Source: Coenobita brevimanus (taxonomy: Eukaryota > Arthropoda > Malacostraca > Decapoda > Coenobitidae). From it: 64,000 nucleotides of DNA. The DNA lies in the NCBI GenBank assembly GCA_032717465.1, contig CM064690.1, positions 28,431,653 through 28,495,652 on the forward strand, in the 5' to 3' direction. A model generated the notes under the pieces. It was given only the letters and a program-made list of their open reading frames with translations. It was not told where the DNA came from and searched no databases. How positions within the stretch are numbered: position 1 is the first letter of the stretch; every line of letters starts with the position of its first letter. The translations under genes were made by a program, and so were the position numbers. This document shows, one piece after another, positions 58,709 to 64,000 of the stretch.

Positions 58709-58853
58709 TCTTGTCCTTGAAGGCTGTAATAAGGAGTCTAAACCCATTCTCCTCCGGCCCCCACTGATCGGTGACGTAGCGTAGCGTGACGTGTGTGGAG
58801 CGGGTGTACAGGGTCTCAACGTTGCTCACTGTGTTCCGGCAGGAGAGGTCGGC
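58709..58853 (-). CDS. Exon: C-terminal end of a CUB domain
   Basis: This is an internal coding exon of 145 nt. On the minus strand the acceptor is CTCACAG before GCCGACC, and the donor is GTAAGG after GACAAGA. It reads 48 codons from phase 0 and ends in phase 1. The peptide begins ADLSCRNTVSN and ends with TDQWGPEENGFRLLITAFK. This is the usual last third of a CUB domain: a cysteine, then V-x-L-x-Y-x-x-D, then G-F-x-L-x-I-T-A. CUB domains are extracellular beta-sandwich binding modules. The exon lies in about 150 bp of ordinary sequence inside many kilobases of simple repeat, which supports selection on it. The preceding CUB exon is outside the window. Confidence 0.88.
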
Positions 58854-58860
58854 CTGTGAG

Positions 58861-59110
58861 AGGAGAGAGACACGAGGGGTTAGTTGGAGGGAGAGAGGTA
58901 GGGAGTCAGGAAGTTTATGTGATGAGGAAGATGGTATTAGGGACAGAGATGGGGCGTTAGGAAGGTAAAGGTAGGGAGTTAGGAAGGTTGAATACAGAGG
59001 GAGAGAGGTAGGGAGTTAGGAAGGCTGCATACAAAGGAAGAGAGGTAGGGAGTTAGGAAGGCTATGCGATGAAGATGATATTAGGGAGAGAGGTAGGGAG
59101 TTAGGAAGGG
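58861..59110 (+). repeat. ~60-bp purine-rich tandem repeat
   Basis: Units with gagagaggtagggagttagg aaggct recur about four to five times (58888, 58975, 59005, 59038, 59085). It lies directly upstream of the CUB exon's acceptor in the transcript. Confidence 0.8.
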
Positions 59111-59169
59111 TAAGGGATAAGAAGGACTGTGTATGCAGAGTCAAAGAAGACGTTAATGCATCTCACACA

Positions 59170-59440
59170 CACTTGATACTGCTTCATGACAAACACACTT
59201 CACAACCACACCTCACACTACTACACCTCACACTGTCAATCACACCTCACACTGCGGCACCACACACTTCACAACCACACCTTACACTGCTACACCTGAC
59301 ACTGTCAACCACACTTCACAACCACACCTCACACTGTCAACCACACCTCACACTGCGGCATCACACACTTCACAACCACACCTCACACTGCGGCACCACA
59401 CACTTCACAACCACACCTCACACTGCCACACCACACAGGT
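59170..59440 (+). repeat. CA-rich minisatellite
   Basis: Units of about cttcacaaccacacctcaca plus ctgcggcaccacacac, seven or more copies of 15-45 bp, giving His/Thr-rich frames. Confidence 0.9.
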
Positions 59441-59491
59441 CAGGGTGTTATAAAAGTCAGTTCCAATAAAGCACACAAGCACACTTCGCCA

Positions 59492-59493
59492 TG

Positions 59494-59542
<49 letters not shown>

Positions 59543-59572
59543 GACAATCTCTCTCTCTCTCTCTCTCTCTCC
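59492..59572. repeat. (CA)n and (CT)n microsatellites
   Basis: About 23 CA units, then a short gap and about 11 CT units. Confidence 0.95.
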
Positions 59573-59679
59573 CATAAGAAAGCGTTGTGATTTAATTAGA
59601 GTGAGTGAAGTATCAAATGCAGTATTCCCGGTAATTACTGGGGGATCCTGCCCTCATTACTGCCAAGATCTCGTACCGG

Positions 59680-60620
59680 GAGAGGGAGGGGAGGGGAGGG
59701 GAGAGAGAGGAAGAAGGGGAGGGAAGGGGAATAGATGAATGGAGGAAAAAGATGTATGTGACTGAGGGGAGGGGAGGGGAGGGGAGGGGTGGGGAGGGGA
59801 GGGAAGAAGGTGAGAGAAGGGGAATAAATGAATGGAGGGAAAGGAAGTGTGTGACTGAGGGGAGGGGAGGGGAGGGGAGGGGAGGGGAGGGGAGGGGAGG
59901 GGAGGGGAGGGGGAAAAGGAGGAAGGAGAGGGAGAAAACGCAGAAGACAGAACAAAGAAAATGGAAGACTAGGAAAGAAGTGGGAGGGGAAAGGAGAGAA
60001 GGAGAGAAGAAAGAAGAGTGAGAGGGGAGGAGAAAAAAAAAGGAAGGGTGGGGAGAGGAGGGTAAGGGGAGATGGAGGGGAGGAAAAATGGTGAAGGAGG
60101 CGTTGTTTGTGAGGGAAGGGAGGTAAAAGTGCACGAGGGAAGAGGGAGAGGAGAGGAGGAGGGAGAGGTGGTGAAGGAATGAAGAGGGGGAGGGGAAGAG
60201 GGATGAAATAGTGAAAGGAGGAAAGAGAATGGGGTGAGAGAGGGGGTGAGGGAATGGGGAAGGAGAGGGGGAGAAGGCGACAGGAAAACGGGAGGGAGAG
60301 GGGGAGAGGAATGTGGCAGTGAAAGGGGGTGATGAGGAGGGAGACACGAGTGATGGTGGAGGAGAAATGGGGAGAGAGAGGGTGAAGCAGAGGGGTGAGG
60401 GAGGAAAGAGAGGGGGGGGAGTGGGTGATGAGAGAAAAGGGAAAGACAGGGGAGGGGAGGGGAGGGGAGGGGTCGGAACGGGTAAAGGAAAGGAAAGTGG
60501 AGGAGGGGAACGAGGATAGGGGTAAAGGGAGGAAGGGAAGAGAAGAGGGGAGGGCGGGGAGGCGAGGGGGAGGGGGAGGAGGGAGAGGGGGAGGAGGGGG
60601 GAGGGGGAGGCAGAAGAGGC
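59680..60620 (+). repeat. 0.95-kb GGGGA-rich region
   Basis: Long GGGGA repeats (59765-59800, 59858-59912, 60450-60470) and GGA/GGGA mixtures, with many GGGG runs spaced by one base. The complementary Pro/Ser/Leu frame of 347 codons (59613-60656, minus) is a composition artefact. Confidence 0.9.
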
Positions 60621-60848
60621 TGTTTGTGTGGTCAGGAAGATAACACCACCTCTCATTAATTTTTTACGCTTAAATAATTACAGGGAAATACAGTCAGGAA
60701 ATACAGATCAAATAACTAGGCAATACGATAAGTAAATAACGCGAATAAAAAAAAAAAAAAACAGAAAATCGATAACAGACAGACAAACAAACTGACAGAA
60801 GGACGGACAGACACACAAACAGACAGATGGAGAGACAGAGAAACGGAG

Positions 60849-60880
<32 letters not shown>

Positions 60881-60915
60881 AAATATAAATAACATCTTAG
60901 AAATACACATAACCT
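60621..60915. repeat. Ordinary sequence then (ACAG)n/(GACG)n
   Basis: 60775-60885 is made of acagacag/gacggacg units. An A-run of about 15 lies at 60747-60762. Confidence 0.7.
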
Positions 60916-61330
60916 TTTCACCCCGAGGACGCGTTTTCTACTTCATTCTTATCTCCAGACGATTTTATTCAGCTTGAGGGAGACTTTCTGACCTTGTGGG
61001 GCCGGCAAATCGTCTTCATTAACCCCCTACAGTACAAGACGGCCTTCCAAGCTTCAAGAAAATCGTCTAAGATCAGCAATAATAAAAAAACAGACAATTG
61101 GAGTGCTTTTATATCTTGTTTTATCACGCAATCCTTTACCCCATTCAGCCTTAGTTTCCTTTTCCTTTTTCTTTTTTTCCTTTCACCTTTCCTCCCACCT
61201 TGAAAGGGCTGATGGACTGTCCTTGACGATTTTACGAAGTGCTTCTTGAGATGTGGAAAAATGGTGAAGCAGAAACAAGGGAAACTGTCAAAGGGCGCCA
61301 TCGTAGTGAAGGGGTAAGGAATTAAGGGCA
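60916..61330 (+). repeat. Family A MITE copies
   Basis: Left arm ttcttatctccagacgattt tattcagcttgaggg, centre cttcattaaccccctacagt, right arm aagaaaatcgtctaagatca gcaata; a second diverged piece at 61195-61320 (gaaagggctgatgga, agtgaaggggtaa). Confidence 0.6.
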
Positions 61331-61825
61331 TAAAAAGCCTGCGGTCCCATTCAGCCTGATTTCACTAACGCTGGAAAAAAGGCTAGACAGGAATGTAACA
61401 ATAATAATAATAATAATAATAGTAATAATAATAATAATAATAGTAATAAATAGGTAAAATACGATCGTAAAAAATAGCACAGTCCCCTAACACATATAGA
61501 TCTATTACCTTGGTACCCAACACTAAATTATAACATCCTTTACTGAACCTTTTTATTGATTTATTCTAAACCATAATAAACACTACGAATAATACCAGGT
61601 GGTTTGTAAATAGCGCCCCTCTAGAATCTCGCCTGGTGATATCTTGTGTTGTGGGGACGGCTCAGTGTGCTGGTGTGGGCGGCTGAGTGTAGGAGGGGGC
61701 GTTATATATTAACCACCGTCCACCTGCATTATAATCAATAGGTGAACGATATATTGAAACTTTTCGCTCATATTTCAAAATGGTTGGTACTTCAGATGTT
61801 GAGATACGTTTCTTGAGCCGAAATT
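61331..61825. other. Intron or intergenic island, no exon assigned
   Basis: (AAT)n at 61400-61448, otherwise mixed sequence. GC-rich part at 61640-61700 without a supported exon. Confidence 0.35.
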
Positions 61826-61826
61826 T

Positions 61827-61828
<2 letters not shown>

Positions 61829-61903
<75 letters not shown>

Positions 61904-62022
61904 CATTTTCTAACTTCATATCTCCCACACTTTCCTCTTACATTTTCTTTCAGCCCCCATCTCTCTGTACATCTATCCATCTACCTGTCTATCTATCTAT
62001 CGTTGACCTCCTCACGAACTTC

Positions 62023-62058
<36 letters not shown>

Positions 62059-62116
62059 ACGTCAGTGGAGTTTCAGAAGTTTTCGACACTTCCCGTTGAC
62101 GTCTAAACTAATACCG

Positions 62117-62199
<83 letters not shown>

Positions 62200-62200
62200 G
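61829..62200 (+). repeat. (CT)n and (GA)n giant arrays in inverted order
   Basis: (CT)n about 35 units (61831-61901), (CT)n about 16 units (62024-62056) and (GA)n about 38 units (62120-62196). The CT and GA blocks are mutually complementary. Confidence 0.95.
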
Positions 62201-62249
62201 AGATCGGCATCAAATATTCTGCAAGTGGAAAAATATGCCAAAAATCCGA

Positions 62250-62669
62250 TATCGCTAGACAGGGAGGAGGGGGGAGGGGAAAGGAGGGGAGAGGGAGGAG
62301 GGGGGAGGGTTAAGACATGGAGGAGGAGAGAGGGGAGGGGGGAGGGAGGAGACATTGAGGAAGACAGGGGGGAGGGGGAGGGAGGGAGGAGGTGAGAGAG
62401 GGAGAGACGATAGAGAAACGAGACTGAGTGGGAGTGTGGGAGGGGGAAGGATGACACTGAGGGGAGAAGTGAAACAGAGAGGGGAGGAGGAGGAGGAGGA
62501 GGAGGAGGAGGAGGAGGGAGGGGAAGTTGGAGAGGGTGGGGGAAGAGGGAGGAGAGGAGTGAGGAGGGTCGGGAGGGGGAAGGAATGGAGGAGTCAGAGG
62601 GTGAAGGGGAGGGTAAGGGAGGGAGGAAAGACTCAAAGACGAAAACTGAAGGAGGAGGAGGAGGAGGAG

Positions 62670-62710
<41 letters not shown>

Positions 62711-62856
62711 AGAGCAAAGGATTACCGAAGGAAGAGAGAGGAGGTGGGGATTAAGGAATAGAAGGAGGGAGGGAGTGAGGTGGGGAGGGAGAGACAGGGA
62801 GGGAGGGAGAGGGAGAGAGGTAAGAAAGGAAAGAAGAAAGAAGAGAGGAAGAATGG

Positions 62857-62926
<70 letters not shown>

Positions 62927-62977
62927 CTTACTATCAATTACAAAACAGTAAGATTTATTCTGTAATTACAAGTTAGT

Positions 62978-63065
<88 letters not shown>

Positions 63066-63130
63066 TGACAGTGACGGAGAGTTCTAATACCAACCTCTGG
63101 AATAAAGAAGAGGGAGAAGAGAGGAAGCGG

Positions 63131-63176
<46 letters not shown>

Positions 63177-63395
63177 ATATACCAGGACCATAAGTAAACA
63201 CGAAGAGGAGGAGGAGGAGGAGGACGCAATAGAAATGTGGAATAAATACAGGTATAATTAAATGGTAAAAAAAATGAAGGAAACAGGAAAGATGGAAGGA
63301 AGGAAGGAGGAGAAGACGGAAAGAATAAGTGGAGAAGGAGGAAGAGACGAGGAGGAGGAGGTAAGACATAAATCTGGAGGAGAGACAAAGGAGGG

Positions 63396-63461
<66 letters not shown>

Positions 63462-63480
63462 GGAGTGAGAGAGTGAGAGG
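62250..63480 (+). repeat. 1.2-kb polypurine region with (GT)n
   Basis: GGGGA/GGA-rich to 62850 with (GGA)n at 62484-62516, (GA)n 62671-62706, (GT)n about 32 units 62859-62922, (GA)n 62979-63066 with one break, (GA)n 63136-63173 and (GA)n 63401-63456. Confidence 0.9.
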
Positions 63481-63544
63481 ATTATAGAGAAAATAAGAGT
63501 ATTAGGGAGAGTAATATCAGCTCCCTGGTGAAGGTGGGAAAATG

Positions 63545-63739
63545 ACTCTCTCTCTCTCTCTCTCTCTCTCTCGCTCCCTAACACCTTCTCCTTCCTTCAC
63601 ACAACTTTTCTCTCCTTACCTTCTTAACTTTTCCCTACCTCCTTCACTCTTCTACCTTCTTCTTCTTCTTCTCTCTCTCTCGCTCTCTCCCTCTTCCACC
63701 ATAATTCTTTTATCTTTCCATTAACTATCTAACACTCAC

Positions 63740-63801
<62 letters not shown>

Positions 63802-64000
63802 GTAATTCATTTACCTTTCCATGAACCATCTAACACAAACCCCCCCCCCTCTCTCTCTCTCTCTCTTCCATTTTCTCCTCCATTCTATCCCACCACTCTC
63901 CTTCCATCCCATTCCTTTCCCTCCCACCTCACCTCTCACTCCCCTCCATCCCTCTCCGTATTCTTTATCCCACTGCGTTCCACTTCACTATGTGCTCCCT
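63545..64000 (+). repeat. Polypyrimidine region to window end
   Basis: (CT)n 63546-63573, 63743-63798 and 63849-63866, with C-run at 63840. The unit taattcatttacctttccat then gaaccatctaacac repeats once (63702 and 63802). No exon seen. Confidence 0.85.

Larger units (their letters stand above)
22279..58853 (-). other. Gene span: CUB-LDLa single-pass membrane receptor (3' part, five exons)
   Basis: Five minus-strand exons join into one frame of 756 nt (145+126+168+147+170), giving 251 residues and a stop. All four introns are phase 1 with GT-AG ends; lengths are about 10.7, 4.9, 4.5 and 15.7 kb. Residues 1-48 are the end of a CUB domain, 52-89 an LDL-receptor class A module, about 102-128 a transmembrane helix followed by basic residues, and 129-251 a cytoplasmic tail with a PPPY motif. 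The signal peptide and the rest of the CUB region must lie beyond 64 kb, because nothing CUB-like is seen between 58854 and the window end. The CUB-LDLa-TM order is known from Neto (glutamate-receptor auxiliary subunit) and from Drosophila Culd (photoreceptor receptor endocytosis). I infer a member of this group but cannot choose between them without the N-terminal part. Confidence 0.85.

Noticed and set aside
59613..60656. 347-codon minus-strand Pro/Ser/Leu-rich frame
   Set aside because: It is the complement of GGGGA repeats; low complexity throughout.
58854..64000. An upstream CUB exon within the window
   Set aside because: No splice-flanked minus-strand segment with CUB cysteines or motifs was seen; it must lie beyond the window.

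Overview
This is eukaryotic nuclear DNA, most likely from a decapod crustacean (a crab or close relative). Evidence: very dense CT/GA and GT/CA microsatellites, decayed non-LTR retrotransposon sequence of a type I associate with decapod genomes, many dispersed fold-back repeats, and one intron-rich gene. No closely packed genes, rRNA, convincing tRNA or CRISPR array is visible. The organism call is inference and was not checked by database search.

The only gene I can rebuild with confidence lies on the minus strand and covers about 36.6 kb (58853 down to 22279). It enters the window part-way through a CUB domain. Five exons are joined by four phase-1 introns: 58709-58853 (end of a CUB domain), 47909-48034 (a complete LDL-receptor class A module), 42798-42965 (juxtamembrane and single transmembrane segment), 38143-38289 (cytoplasmic tail with a PPPY motif) and 22279-22448 (C-terminus and stop). 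Together they give 756 nt: 251 codons plus a stop, with one open frame across every junction. The product is a single-pass type I membrane protein of CUB-LDLa-TM architecture, as in arthropod Neto-like and Culd-like receptors. Which of these it is cannot be settled from this 3' part. Both the LDLa exon and the TM exon have a broken partial copy just downstream in the transcript. Two donor sites are followed within about 15 nt by long (GT)n tracts. The stop codon sits directly against a consensus donor, which suggests a 3'UTR intron.

The left third (1-22 kb) is AT-rich and full of transposon remains. A decayed LINE (3490-7112) is interrupted by a piggyBac-like element (3580-5010, TTAA target) and by a Tc1/mariner-pogo-like element (5699-6746, TA target), which itself holds an inner fold-back element. 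A further terminal-inverted-repeat element lies at 7234-7821. A CpG-richer stretch near 8.17-8.64 kb may be the 5' end of a second minus-strand gene. A diverged tandem array lies at 11.04-12.27 kb.

The middle (22-41 kb) holds the terminal exon, the long last intron, a 1.7 kb fold-back element (about 30.56-32.28 kb) that splits a 20-bp minisatellite and carries its own pogo-like MITE, and many copies of a short palindromic MITE whose larger form carries an (AGT)n-linked core.

The right part (41-64 kb) is almost all intron made of kilobase-scale polypyrimidine and polypurine tracts and pure dinucleotide arrays. The exons sit as small islands of ordinary sequence. Most open reading frames there (Ser/Leu/Phe/Pro-rich or Arg/Glu/Lys/Gly-rich) are products of simple repeats and not genes.
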